Assembly: GCA_003564735.1 (NCBI GenBank)
Contig: PXEK01000097.1
Location: 1 to 7,412 of the forward strand
Length of the DNA stretch: 7,412 nt
Source: Cryomorphaceae bacterium
Lineage (GTDB): Bacteria; Bacteroidota; Bacteroidia; Flavobacteriales_G; Salibacteraceae
Direction of reading: 5' to 3'
The position numbers and the translations under genes are program-made. This document shows positions 1 to 6,750 of this stretch, in pieces. The first letter of the stretch is position 1; each line of letters starts with the position of its first letter. Under the pieces are notes generated by a model. That model saw nothing but the letters and a program-made list of their open reading frames with translations. It was not told the origin of the DNA and did no database searches.

Positions 1-1275
1 CGTGGTTAAATCAAAATTAGGATTTACGAGGGGTTGCATTTTCCTGCCGTTTAAGCTTATTCGAGTGTGGGCATAAACCGCGATAGAGTCAAACCCTTTT
101 TCATGGTAAACTCCTTCAAGGTACTTGGCGTATTGCCAAATCATATCGGGTCGCTTGGGCATACTTCGCACTTGGTGAGGTAATAATCGCTGCGAGGGTT
201 GCTCGGTGTAGCGGCGGCCGGTGGTTAAATCTTTCACGGTGAAAAATCCGTTACCGGCTTTACTTCTCGTCATCATTTGCCAAGAAAGCCTGTGCCCTTC
301 TTCTGACCAATGTACATTGCTTTCATAAAACCAATGACGCAGAGGAAGGTATATTTGTACGGCAAAGTAACATATAAAGAATAACGCCAACCCTTTCTCT
401 GTTGTAGAGGGTTTTGGGGTTCTGACCAAAGGAATGAAACCGGGCTTTGACTTGAAAAATATTTTTCTCAATTGTTCAGGGTCCCAGAATAAAAGCACGG
501 CCGATACCGCCAAAAAAGGAAATATACCGATGTGAAAAACGGCAGAATTGGTCAAATGAAAAACCAAACTGAGAACTAAGGCAATCTTGCGGGTTTTTTT
601 GAAAATCAACAATGGAATAATAGCGCCGTCATAAAATATACCGCCGTATGAAAACGCCCAATGCACCCACTCTTGTTCTAAAAGCGGCCCTATCAACCAA
701 TAGTCACTTTTGGATGTCAACCATAAGCTCACGGGTTTGGCTTGCAACCAATCGGGATAAAGTTTGGCTAGAGTTGCATAAAAATACACAATTCCAAACT
801 GCAGCATAAAGATAAAATAAGCCCAAAAGGGGGCGTGTAAACTTTTGAGGTGCGGCTTTCTTTTAGCATCAAAAGAGGCGTATGCGTTGGCCGGAATAAA
901 AAACATGAGCCCCACCAATAGTAGAAGAAGGTAATAGTGATTATTGTAGTGTGATTTTTGCCCAAAGTATATACCGGCCCACATAAAAAAGTAACCGACT
1001 ACCCCGATTTTATAATGCCAACCCACCATAATCATGAGTCCGAAAATACCCATAACCACATTGTACAGGTACATCCATTCACCGGATAGCATTTTCAAAA
1101 ACTCAAAGCCGATGAAGCTAAACCTGAACTCGGGCTCAACAAAAGTCTCGGTAAGCCACCCGGTGAGAATTGCCCCCCACGCCTCGGCAACAAGTAAAAA
1201 GCCGAGTAAAATACGCCACAGTACCAATCCGCTGTTATCAGCGGGTTTCAAGAGTCGTTGCGTAATGAAGTTCAT
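1..1275 (-). CDS. HTTM / vitamin K-dependent gamma-carboxylase-like membrane protein (3' end cut by window edge)
   Basis: An open frame of 425 codons runs from ATG at 1275 to the window edge with no stop, so the C-terminus is missing, probably by a few tens of residues. An in-frame TAG at 1288-1290 makes 1275 the only plausible ATG. Residues about 8-265 are hydrophobic with several membrane spans and match the HTTM domain. Two motifs line up with human gamma-glutamyl carboxylase as I recall it: HYNNHYY (109-115), whose His113 corresponds to His160, and AKLYPDW (170-176), whose Lys171 corresponds to the catalytic base Lys218. After a linker (266-294) comes one more likely span (about 295-312). 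Then HWSEEGHR (322-329) and SWQMMTR follow, which are typical of bacterial homologues, and a QPLVNPNFDLT tail. The bacterial family's substrate is unknown. The gene starts 21 bases after the DUF4197 stop, without a Shine-Dalgarno sequence, so it is probably co-transcribed. Family assignment is firm; true carboxylase activity is not shown. Confidence 0.88.
   Translation of the reverse strand, partial: MNFITQRLLKPADNSGLVLWRILLGFLLVAEAWGAILTGWLTETFVEPEFRFSFIGFEFLKMLSGEWMYLYNVVMGIFGLMIMVGWHYKIGVVGYFFMWAGIYFGQKSHYNNHYYLLLLLVGLMFFIPANAYASFDAKRKPHLKSLHAPFWAYFIFMLQFGIVYFYATLAKLYPDWLQAKPVSLWLTSKSDYWLIGPLLEQEWVHWAFSYGGIFYDGAIIPLLIFKKTRKIALVLSLVFHLTNSAVFHIGIFPFLAVSAVLLFWDPEQLRKIFFKSKPGFIPLVRTPKPSTTEKGLALFFICYFAVQIYLPLRHWFYESNVHWSEEGHRLSWQMMTRSKAGNGFFTVKDLTTGRRYTEQPSQRLLPHQVRSMPKRPDMIWQYAKYLEGVYHEKGFDSIAVYAHTRISLNGRKMQPLVNPNFDLTT
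412..430 (-). repeat. Dispersed motif copy A (inside HTTM gene)
   Basis: The minus strand reads TTTGGTCAGAACCCCAAAA here. The first 18 bases are identical to copy B at 3916-3933 and the first 14 to copy C at 7356-7369. It lies in the codons for residues 282-288, in the linker between the HTTM membrane domain and the last predicted span, a stretch likely to be little constrained at protein level. Confidence 0.6.
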
Positions 1276-1296
1276 TTGATTAAAGCGCTAAACGTT

Positions 1297-2025
1297 TTAC
1301 AAACTGCCAAAAACCCGGCGCAGCGTTTGGGTTACGCGAGCTTTGGGGTCTTTCCTGATTTTATTCTCTTCCTCTTCTACCACCACAAATAAGCCGTCAA
1401 TAGCACGCTCAGTTACGTATTTGTTCAAATCATCCTCAACGGGATCGTCACCCGTAAACCGCACGGCCTGATTATAACGCGAAGCTACGGGGTTCCAATA
1501 CTCGGTTAACTTCACCTTATTTATTGAATTATCTACTACGGGCGAAAAAGCCGTCATCAATTCATCAGTAGTCTGTCTTTTTAAAAAACGCGTTGCAGCG
1601 CCCTCACCCCCGTTGAGTATTTCAAAACCGTCATTTACGGTCATATTTTTTATAGCGTTGAGAAAAATGGGGGCGGCCTCCCCTGCGGCATCTTCAGCGG
1701 CACGATTTAATGTGGTCACAATTTGATCAACCTGACCCTCCAAGCCCCAATCAATGGCACGTTGTTTCATTTTTTGCGCACTCGGCGGAAACGGAAGCTT
1801 GATTTTTGAATTATCTAAAAAGCCGTCGGTTACCGAGGTAACACTTACGGCGTTATTAACTCCCACCGATAATGCCTCCTTTAGCCCTGAAATAACCTCA
1901 CTATTTGTGAGGCCTTGTGTTGTTGACCCTTCATTTTGTGAATTGAGTATTGCCGCTTTTTCTTCTAAAATGCTGCAGCCTGCCAAAAAAAATACGGGTA
2001 TAAAGGCTATAATCAATTTTTTCAT
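1297..2025 (-). CDS. DUF4197 family lipoprotein
   Basis: This 242-residue protein has a lipoprotein signal: MKK, a hydrophobic stretch, then the lipobox LAGC with Cys17 as the acylation site. The next residue is Ser, so membrane anchoring on the periplasmic side or beyond is expected. Residues about 45-242 carry the full DUF4197 pattern: GLKEALSVGVNNAV (47-60), DGFLDNSKIKLPFP (67-80), LNRAAEDA (106-113), PIFLNAIKNMTVNDGFEILN (119-138), GAATRFLKRQT (142-152), YVTERAIDGLF (203-213), EEENKIRKDP (218-227) and a C-terminal RRVFG. Length is normal for the family, which has no known biochemical role. The start is fixed by an in-frame TGA at 2038-2040 just upstream. A Bacteroidota-type promoter lies directly ahead of it, and the HTTM gene follows after 21 bases. 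Confidence 0.93.
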   Translation of the reverse strand: MKKLIIAFIPVFFLAGCSILEEKAAILNSQNEGSTTQGLTNSEVISGLKEALSVGVNNAVSVTSVTDGFLDNSKIKLPFPPSAQKMKQRAIDWGLEGQVDQIVTTLNRAAEDAAGEAAPIFLNAIKNMTVNDGFEILNGGEGAATRFLKRQTTDELMTAFSPVVDNSINKVKLTEYWNPVASRYNQAVRFTGDDPVEDDLNKYVTERAIDGLFVVVEEEENKIRKDPKARVTQTLRRVFGSL

Positions 2026-2038
2026 GAAATATTTTTTT

Positions 2039-2066
2039 CAAAGATAAAATAAACGCCAACAACCAA
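2039..2066 (-). promoter_or_regulatory. Bacteroidota-type promoter for the DUF4197-HTTM unit
   Basis: On the minus strand a perfect -7 box TATCTTTG (consensus TAnnTTTG) occupies 2046-2039. It is preceded after 17 bases by TTG at 2066-2064, matching the TTG-N17-23-TAnnTTTG pattern described for Flavobacterium. The box ends 13 bases before the ATG, so the leader would be very short. The 79-base gap to the upstream transporter gene shows no clear terminator hairpin, so some read-through is also possible. Confidence 0.6.
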
Positions 2067-2104
2067 CTTATTCGGCAGGCAACAAAAAGGGTATAAAATC
2101 AAGC

Positions 2105-3823
2105 TTATGTTGCCACATTCTTCCCTGCCAAGCGTTCGCTCACGTTGGTAATATTCTCGCCCACTTTTTCGCACGCATTGAGTAAGTCGTTATACACCAG
2201 CCCGCTGCGTATATTGTAGTCTCCTTTTTCAATACTTTTATAATGCTCACTACTCACCTTTTCTTTATGAGTCATAATTTCACGTTTGAGCCTTTTTGCA
2301 TCTGTAAGCAATTCTGCATTATCGGTATCGAGATAATCGTTCATTATTTTCCCGGCTTCACTCAAAAGGCTCAGCATAGTTTCTATGGCGGCTCTTTGTT
2401 CAGGAGTAAAATAAATGCGGTCTTCAATTTTGTGCTCCATGGTCAAACTCATTTGATAAAACAAATCGCCCACACGTTCGAGCTCACTAATCACACTCAG
2501 CATCATACGAACTCGCTCAGAGGAGTCAGAGCTCAACTCTCCCCTTGACACGCGCATCAAGTAATTGGCTATTTCAACCTCTACCCTATCGGTAATATTT
2601 TCATACTTCTTGATTTTATTCATGCGCTTTTTCACGAACTTCACATCCTTGGAGTTGAACAGTTCATTAAAATACACAATGATTTTTTGTGTGAGTCTTC
2701 CCAGTTTCGCCACCTCTTTGCGCGCTTCCATCAAAGAGAGTTCAGGGGTTCCCATCGGCCCTCGCTCGATAAACTCCAAATTGTACTCCTCATCAATTTT
2801 ACCCGTTCCCGGCACCAAGCGGGTCACAAGCTTCGCTACAGAATCGGTAAACCATATGAAAATAAGCGTATTAAGCACATTGAACCCGATGTGGAAAAAA
2901 GTAATTCCCCATGGTGCAGCGTTGCGGTAAGCCTCAGATGATGTGGGCGAATACAGCGGACTCTCACCAATTACCCCGGCCGTAACGGCATCAACCCCCT
3001 TTAAAAACCAAGGAAACACCATAAGCATTAAAAGCAACCCGAATACATTAAAAATAGAGTGAGCCCTTGCAGCCCTTTTTGCATGAACGTTCCCAATATT
3101 CGCCGCTAAGTTAGCAGTAACTGTAGTCCCAATATTCTCACCTAAAACAATTGCTGCCGCCTGTTCAAAACCCAAAATTCCGTTACCTGCCAAGACCAAA
3201 GTAAGCACCAATGATGCCGAGGAAGATTGAAGTATTACCGTAAACAAAGTCCCCAGTGCTACAAACAGTAAAAACATCCAGAAATTATCTACATCAACGG
3301 ATGCGATAAGGTTTGAAATTTCCGGGATTTCGGTGGCTAGTGGAATGGAAGTTTTTAAGGCTGTGATACCCAAAATAAAAATACCAAAACCAAAAAGTAA
3401 ATCGGCGAGTGACTTAATTTGAGGGTTATTGGCAAACAACAAAGGAAATCCAAGTGCAATAAAAGGCAAGGCCCAGTTTTCGGGGCCATACGCCGAAAAA
3501 CCAAAAAAAGCAATAAGTACTGCCGTTGTAGTTGTGCCAATATTGGCGCCCATAATTACACCTATTGCCTGTTTCAGGTTGAGAAGTCCTGAATTCACAA
3601 AACTCACCATCATGATGGTAGTTGCAGAACTCGACTGAGAAATTACCGTAGTCAAAAAACCATTGAGTACCCCGCTAAATTTTGAAGTAGTGAAGTTTGA
3701 AAGTATCGATCTAATTTTAGATGATGCCAACCGTTGAGACCCTTCACTTAACGTCTTAATGCCGTAAACGAACAATCCTAAAGAGCCTGCAATTACGATT
3801 AAATCAAAAATGGATAAACTCAT
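2105..3823 (-). CDS. Na+/phosphate cotransporter family protein with C-terminal PhoU-like domain
   Basis: This 572-residue inner-membrane protein belongs to the NptA/YjbB-type Na/Pi-cotransporter family. Family members couple sodium movement to phosphate transport; the bacterial YjbB type is linked to phosphate export. Two inverted-repeat halves are visible. The first carries QSSSATT (63-69) and GANIGTT (92-98). The second carries QSSSASL (199-205) and GENIGTT (228-234). These paired QSSS and G-x-NIGTT motifs line the substrate and ion site in the family. Hydrophobic spans run to about residue 330. Residues about 365-565 are helical and charged, with DRVEVEIANYL (412-422) and ISELERVGDL (445-454), and resemble a PhoU domain. 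Length is normal and no key motif is missing. The start is fixed by an in-frame TAA at 3827-3829, four bases from the ATG. It is divergent from the secreted protein gene; no Pho-box-like site was recognised. Direction of transport is not decidable from sequence. Confidence 0.93.
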   Translation of the reverse strand: MSLSIFDLIVIAGSLGLFVYGIKTLSEGSQRLASSKIRSILSNFTTSKFSGVLNGFLTTVISQSSSATTIMMVSFVNSGLLNLKQAIGVIMGANIGTTTTAVLIAFFGFSAYGPENWALPFIALGFPLLFANNPQIKSLADLLFGFGIFILGITALKTSIPLATEIPEISNLIASVDVDNFWMFLLFVALGTLFTVILQSSSASLVLTLVLAGNGILGFEQAAAIVLGENIGTTVTANLAANIGNVHAKRAARAHSIFNVFGLLLMLMVFPWFLKGVDAVTAGVIGESPLYSPTSSEAYRNAAPWGITFFHIGFNVLNTLIFIWFTDSVAKLVTRLVPGTGKIDEEYNLEFIERGPMGTPELSLMEARKEVAKLGRLTQKIIVYFNELFNSKDVKFVKKRMNKIKKYENITDRVEVEIANYLMRVSRGELSSDSSERVRMMLSVISELERVGDLFYQMSLTMEHKIEDRIYFTPEQRAAIETMLSLLSEAGKIMNDYLDTDNAELLTDAKRLKREIMTHKEKVSSEHYKSIEKGDYNIRSGLVYNDLLNACEKVGENITNVSERLAGKNVAT

Positions 3824-3843
3824 ATGTTAAATATATGCAGCCG

Positions 3844-3871
3844 CGAAAGTATAAAGTAACAACGAATCAAA
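3844..3871 (-). promoter_or_regulatory. Candidate promoter for the Na/Pi cotransporter gene
   Basis: On the minus strand a near-consensus -7 box TACTTTCG (one mismatch to TAnnTTTG) lies at 3851-3844, 20 bases before the ATG. A TTTG at 3871-3868 sits 16 bases upstream of it, slightly closer than the usual 17-23. The arrangement is plausible but weak; no better candidate was seen in the divergent region. Confidence 0.35.
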
Positions 3872-3913
3872 GTGCGCGTTAGGTTATGTATTCATTAATA
3901 TTTTCTATTATTT

Positions 3914-3933
3914 TTTTTGGTCAGAACCCCAAA
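3914..3933 (+). repeat. Dispersed motif copy B (intergenic)
   Basis: The plus strand reads TTTTTGGTCAGAACCCCAAA, following further T residues (a run of eight T in total, 3911-3918). It shares 18 bases with copy A and 16 with copy C. The ends TTTGG and CCAAA are complementary, as are the inner GGT and ACC, so the motif is an imperfect dyad. It lies in the divergent region, about 90 bases from the transporter start and about 140 from the secreted protein start. Confidence 0.6.
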
Positions 3934-3977
3934 CACCATTCTGCTAATTCATCCTTGCGGGCGATTTTTACGAGCAC

Positions 3978-4003
3978 TTGACACCTGATATTCGTTAAAT
4001 TTG
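3978..4003 (+). promoter_or_regulatory. Candidate distal promoter for the FG-GAP protein gene
   Basis: A perfect -7 box TAAATTTG is at 3996-4003, with TTG at 3978-3980 as a possible -33 element. The 15-base spacing is shorter than usual. If used, the leader to the ATG at 4071 would be roughly 60 bases. Confidence 0.3.
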
Positions 4004-4029
4004 CGTTTTTATGTATCAAAGGCGCGTAC

Positions 4030-4049
4030 AATAACGTACATTTGTTATT
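4030..4049. repeat. Short inverted repeat over the proximal -7 box
   Basis: AATAAC (4030-4035) and GTTATT (4044-4049) are perfect inverted arms separated by 8 bases, which contain most of the TACATTTG box. Just upstream, CGTACA occurs twice (4025-4030 and 4035-4040), starting 10 bases apart, one helical turn. It could be an operator; in A/T-rich sequence such short repeats also arise by chance. Confidence 0.3.
4037..4044 (+). promoter_or_regulatory. Candidate proximal -7 box for the FG-GAP protein gene
   Basis: TACATTTG is a perfect TAnnTTTG match, 26 bases before the ATG at 4071 and 62 before the alternative ATG at 4107. No TTG is found at the expected distance upstream, so this is a one-element prediction. 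It sits inside the inverted repeat at 4030-4049. Confidence 0.35.
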
Positions 4050-4070
4050 AATATCTAAAAAAGTTTCAGA

Positions 4071-6716
4071 ATGATCTCAACCCATACCCCCGAACTACAC
4101 GAAAACATGAAATCCATTTCATTTTTAATGAGATCTTTAAGCAGTATGATGATTGCTTTAACCATTGCGCTTATCGCGCTACCTGCTAAATCTCAACAAT
4201 TAAAAGATTTTTTCAGGAATGACTCTGTCAATGTGGAGGTGTTTGGTATCGACCGCAAGCACCCTTGGGCCGGGGGTTTTAATCTTCCTCAATTTTCGCC
4301 TATCGATCTTAACGGTGACGGTTTTGATGATATGTTTGTTTTTGATCGCGACGGCGGTCGTGTTTACACTTACTTAAATGACGGTATCCCGGGAACAGCC
4401 TCTTTCACCTATGAACCGTATTACGAAAAATTCTTCCCCGAAATGATTGACTGGGTAAAACTGCGAGATTACAACTGCGACGGTAAACTCGATATTTTTA
4501 CACGAGCCATTTCAGGTGGCGGCATCAGCGTCTTTAAAAACGTAACTCCCGACGGAGTGAATGATTCCCTCGCTTTTGAACTCTTTGAATTGCGACTGCC
4601 CGCCATCTATTTTGGCACTCAAATGTCATTAGCTACTGTAAATTTTTCAGATGTTCCCGCCATTTACGATGTTGACGGTGACGGGGATTTAGACATCTTG
4701 GCTCATCACACTGTAAACACCCAAATAACATTGTTCGAAAACATAACGGATACCTGCTCTGATACATTAATGTTTAAATTCCACTCTTCTTGTTATGGAG
4801 GTTTTTTTGAGTCTCTGGCCACAAACAGAATTATCTTGGAAGATTCCTTTTGCATGAGTTTGAGCGAAGTTCCCCCTCTAGATACCGGCGGCTTACCTCC
4901 GCAAAGCGGACATAATCCCGGTCAAACCCGCAACACCCGACATGTTGGCGGTACACTATGTGCATTTGACCATAACAATGACGGCCTTACCGATCTCATT
5001 ATTGGAGACACCGAAATGAGTAACATGAAAGCCGTTTTTAATACGGGAACTCCCTCTGATGCATACATGACCTCTCAAGACTCCACTTGGCCCAACAATA
5101 CTACACCTGTATTGATGCCACATAAGCCGGCCGCATTTCTATTCGACGTCAATAATAATGGGCTACAAGACATTTTGGTCTCTCCTTCTGAGGCGCAAAT
5201 TAACGAGGATGTAAATAACGTTTTATTGTACACCAACATTGGTGACTCTAACAATATGCAACTGTCATACACCCGAAACAACTTCATCAATCGACAAAGT
5301 ATAGACCACGGCACGGGAAGCTACCCGCGATTGATTGATGTTGACGGTGACGGATTATTGGATATTCTCATGGGAAATACCGGATTCTTCGACTCCTTTA
5401 CCGCCTTTCCATTCTCAGTGAAGAGAAATGCTCAACTAGCCTACTTTAAAAACGTAGGCACAGCGCAAGTACCTTCCTTTGAATTTATCACAAACGATTT
5501 TTCAAACTTAGGCCAATACGAATTTTTTGGAATGTATCCCGCCTTTGGCGACCTAACGGGTAATGGAGTTCCCGATATGATTGCAGGTGCTGAAAACGGA
5601 AGATTAAACTACTTTGAAAGTAACTCCCCCCAAGGGGCGCCCTTAAATTTTTCACTCACCGACTCCAATTTTATGGATATTCAAATCGACACCTACACTC
5701 ACCCCACATTGTACGATCTAAACGGTGACGGATTACTCGATATTGTAGTAGGAACGTATAACGGCAAAATAGCTTATTACCAAAATACGGGTACACCTCA
5801 AAACCCACAATTTAACAATACTCCTGATAAAGACACTTTGGGCGGTATAAATTATAGAAGACCCGGTTTTCGAGGCATGGTAGCTCCTTATTTCGCTCCC
5901 TATCCCACCGATTCATCTGACGTAAAACTCTTTGTGGGTACCTTTAGCGAAGGGCTTTACATTTATGATATTCCGTCAGATCCCATCAACGGTACATACG
6001 TAAAAACAGATTCCTTAAAATTGAGAGCTTCACAAGTTACTCCCGTTGTGGGTAACTTAGGCGGTGACGAACGACAAGAAATTATTTACGGTCAACTTAC
6101 CGGCGGTTTAACTTACCTGCAAACCCACACTACTATTGCAGATACATCTGAAAACGGCGATACACTTGTTACCGGAGCCTGCTGCTTGCCTGATTACACT
6201 TGTGAACAAAAAACAGATAGCGCTTGTGCTGCACTTGACGGAACATACTTTGGCGATAACGTAACCTGTGATGCCGATACCGTTGATTGTGAAAGACCGG
6301 CAGATGAAATTATTGGCGCGTGCTGCCTTCCCGATGAAACATGTACCGAGGCTACAGATTCCACTTGCTTAGCCATGAACGGTTTGTTCCAAGGTGACGG
6401 CACCCGCTGTGACCATGACACTATTGACTGTACCATCAACAGTGCTGCAGACCTAGCCGGCTCACAAACACAAGTGAATATTTACCCCAACCCGGCCACT
6501 ACAGAACTCAACATAAACATCCAAAACGCCGATGAAGGGATGGAAATTGAAATTTACGCCATTACGGGCGACCTGTTGAGAGTGCAAAGAGCATCATCCT
6601 CAAAAGGTGAAGATTATCAACACAAAATGGATATAAGTGAACTTCCTTCCGGTATGTATTTAATACGCATCAACGGTAGCCGATTCAACACCACGCAAAA
6701 GCTTATTAAGAAGTAA
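4071..6716 (+). CDS. Secreted FG-GAP/VCBS repeat protein with cysteine repeats and T9SS sorting tail
   Basis: This 881-residue protein is built for export and release or display at the cell surface. The coordinates give the longest frame. Met13 (ATG at 4107) is the better start biologically, because it begins a standard signal peptide (MKS, a hydrophobic core, cleavage after ALPAKS, then QQ at 42-43). Nine FG-GAP/VCBS-type units follow, marked by calcium-binding-like loops: DLNGDGFDD (79), DYNCDGKLDI (133), DVDGDGDLDI (200), DHNNDGLTDL (300), DVNNNGLQDI (359), DVDGDGLLDI (423), DLTGNGVPDM (494), DLNGDGLLDI (549) and a degenerate GNLGGDERQEI (661). Such repeats form beta-propeller blades. Between the third and fourth is an insert with Cys229, 241, 261 and 297 and the phrase RHVGGT. 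Two six-cysteine repeats lie at 702-740 and 749-787. Residues about 801-881 are the T9SS type A tail (NIYPNP, then MDISELPSGMYLIRI and a KLIKK end). The ligand or function is unknown. It appears monocistronic, ending in a strong terminator. Confidence 0.93.
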   Translation: MISTHTPELHENMKSISFLMRSLSSMMIALTIALIALPAKSQQLKDFFRNDSVNVEVFGIDRKHPWAGGFNLPQFSPIDLNGDGFDDMFVFDRDGGRVYTYLNDGIPGTASFTYEPYYEKFFPEMIDWVKLRDYNCDGKLDIFTRAISGGGISVFKNVTPDGVNDSLAFELFELRLPAIYFGTQMSLATVNFSDVPAIYDVDGDGDLDILAHHTVNTQITLFENITDTCSDTLMFKFHSSCYGGFFESLATNRIILEDSFCMSLSEVPPLDTGGLPPQSGHNPGQTRNTRHVGGTLCAFDHNNDGLTDLIIGDTEMSNMKAVFNTGTPSDAYMTSQDSTWPNNTTPVLMPHKPAAFLFDVNNNGLQDILVSPSEAQINEDVNNVLLYTNIGDSNNMQLSYTRNNFINRQSIDHGTGSYPRLIDVDGDGLLDILMGNTGFFDSFTAFPFSVKRNAQLAYFKNVGTAQVPSFEFITNDFSNLGQYEFFGMYPAFGDLTGNGVPDMIAGAENGRLNYFESNSPQGAPLNFSLTDSNFMDIQIDTYTHPTLYDLNGDGLLDIVVGTYNGKIAYYQNTGTPQNPQFNNTPDKDTLGGINYRRPGFRGMVAPYFAPYPTDSSDVKLFVGTFSEGLYIYDIPSDPINGTYVKTDSLKLRASQVTPVVGNLGGDERQEIIYGQLTGGLTYLQTHTTIADTSENGDTLVTGACCLPDYTCEQKTDSACAALDGTYFGDNVTCDADTVDCERPADEIIGACCLPDETCTEATDSTCLAMNGLFQGDGTRCDHDTIDCTINSAADLAGSQTQVNIYPNPATTELNINIQNADEGMEIEIYAITGDLLRVQRASSSKGEDYQHKMDISELPSGMYLIRINGSRFNTTQKLIKK
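6174..6431 (+). repeat. Two tandem six-cysteine protein repeats (GACCLPD type)
   Basis: Residues 702-740 and 749-787 of the secreted protein are two copies of a 39-residue unit spaced 47 residues apart. Both start GACCLPD and have identical cysteine spacing: CC-x5-C-x7-C-x13-C-x6-C (Cys704/705/711/719/733/740 and 751/752/758/766/780/787). Both contain TDS before the fourth cysteine and end D-T-x-D-C. Similar GACCLPDG-type repeats occur, from memory, in large secreted proteins of Bacteroidota and Planctomycetes. Three disulfides per unit are likely; the role is unknown. The DNA copies have diverged, so this is not a recent duplication. Confidence 0.8.
6471..6713 (+). other. T9SS type A C-terminal sorting domain
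   Basis: The last 81 residues of the secreted protein begin QVNIYPNPATTELNI, continue with an IYAITGDLL strand and MDISELPSGMYLIRI, and end TTQKLIKK. This is the Por secretion tail (TIGR04183 type). It directs passage through the outer membrane by the type IX system, where it is normally removed. No T9SS machinery gene lies in the window. Confidence 0.92.
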
Positions 6717-6723
6717 TCAATAG

Positions 6724-6749
6724 AAAGCCCGCGGATAAAGCGGGCTTTT
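6724..6749 (+). terminator. Intrinsic terminator between convergent genes
   Basis: AAAGCCCGC (6724-6732) pairs perfectly with GCGGGCTTT (6740-6748) around a 7-base loop, followed by a short T run (6746-6749). It starts 7 bases after the stop of the secreted protein gene. On the other strand it begins 2 bases after the CoA-transferase stop and, with a weaker T run, could serve that gene too. Confidence 0.85.
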
Positions 6750-6750
6750 A

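Noticed and set aside
301..310. A fourth partial match to the dispersed motif (TTGGTCAGAA on the minus strand)
   Set aside because: Only 10 bases match, and they encode the conserved HWSEEGHR motif of HTTM proteins, so protein constraint plus chance is enough to explain it.
768..1279. Open frames at 768-965 (minus) and 1034-1279 (plus)
   Set aside because: Both overlap the HTTM coding frame, which gives a full family match; neither shows recognisable protein features.
2026..2104. Possible terminator after the Na/Pi transporter gene
   Set aside because: No stem of useful length followed by a T run was found on the minus strand; only T-rich patches without a hairpin.
1754..3638. Open frames within the DUF4197 and Na/Pi transporter genes (1754-2047, 2243-2548, 2565-2930, 2687-2941, 3429-3638 plus; 3355-3540 minus)
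   Set aside because: Shadows of well-supported genes in other frames, with no domain, signal or start context of their own.
4311..5730. Recurring DNA words such as AACGGTGACGG and TTGACGGTGACGG (for example 4311, 4672, 5341, 5721) as a possible DNA repeat or array
   Set aside because: They encode the DxNGDG / DxDGDG loops of the FG-GAP units in one frame, with irregular spacing and diverged flanks, so protein repetition explains them.
5075..6439. Minus-strand open frames at 5075-5314 and 6194-6439
   Set aside because: They lie antisense to the secreted protein gene. The second results from the reversed cysteine repeats and has no independent support.
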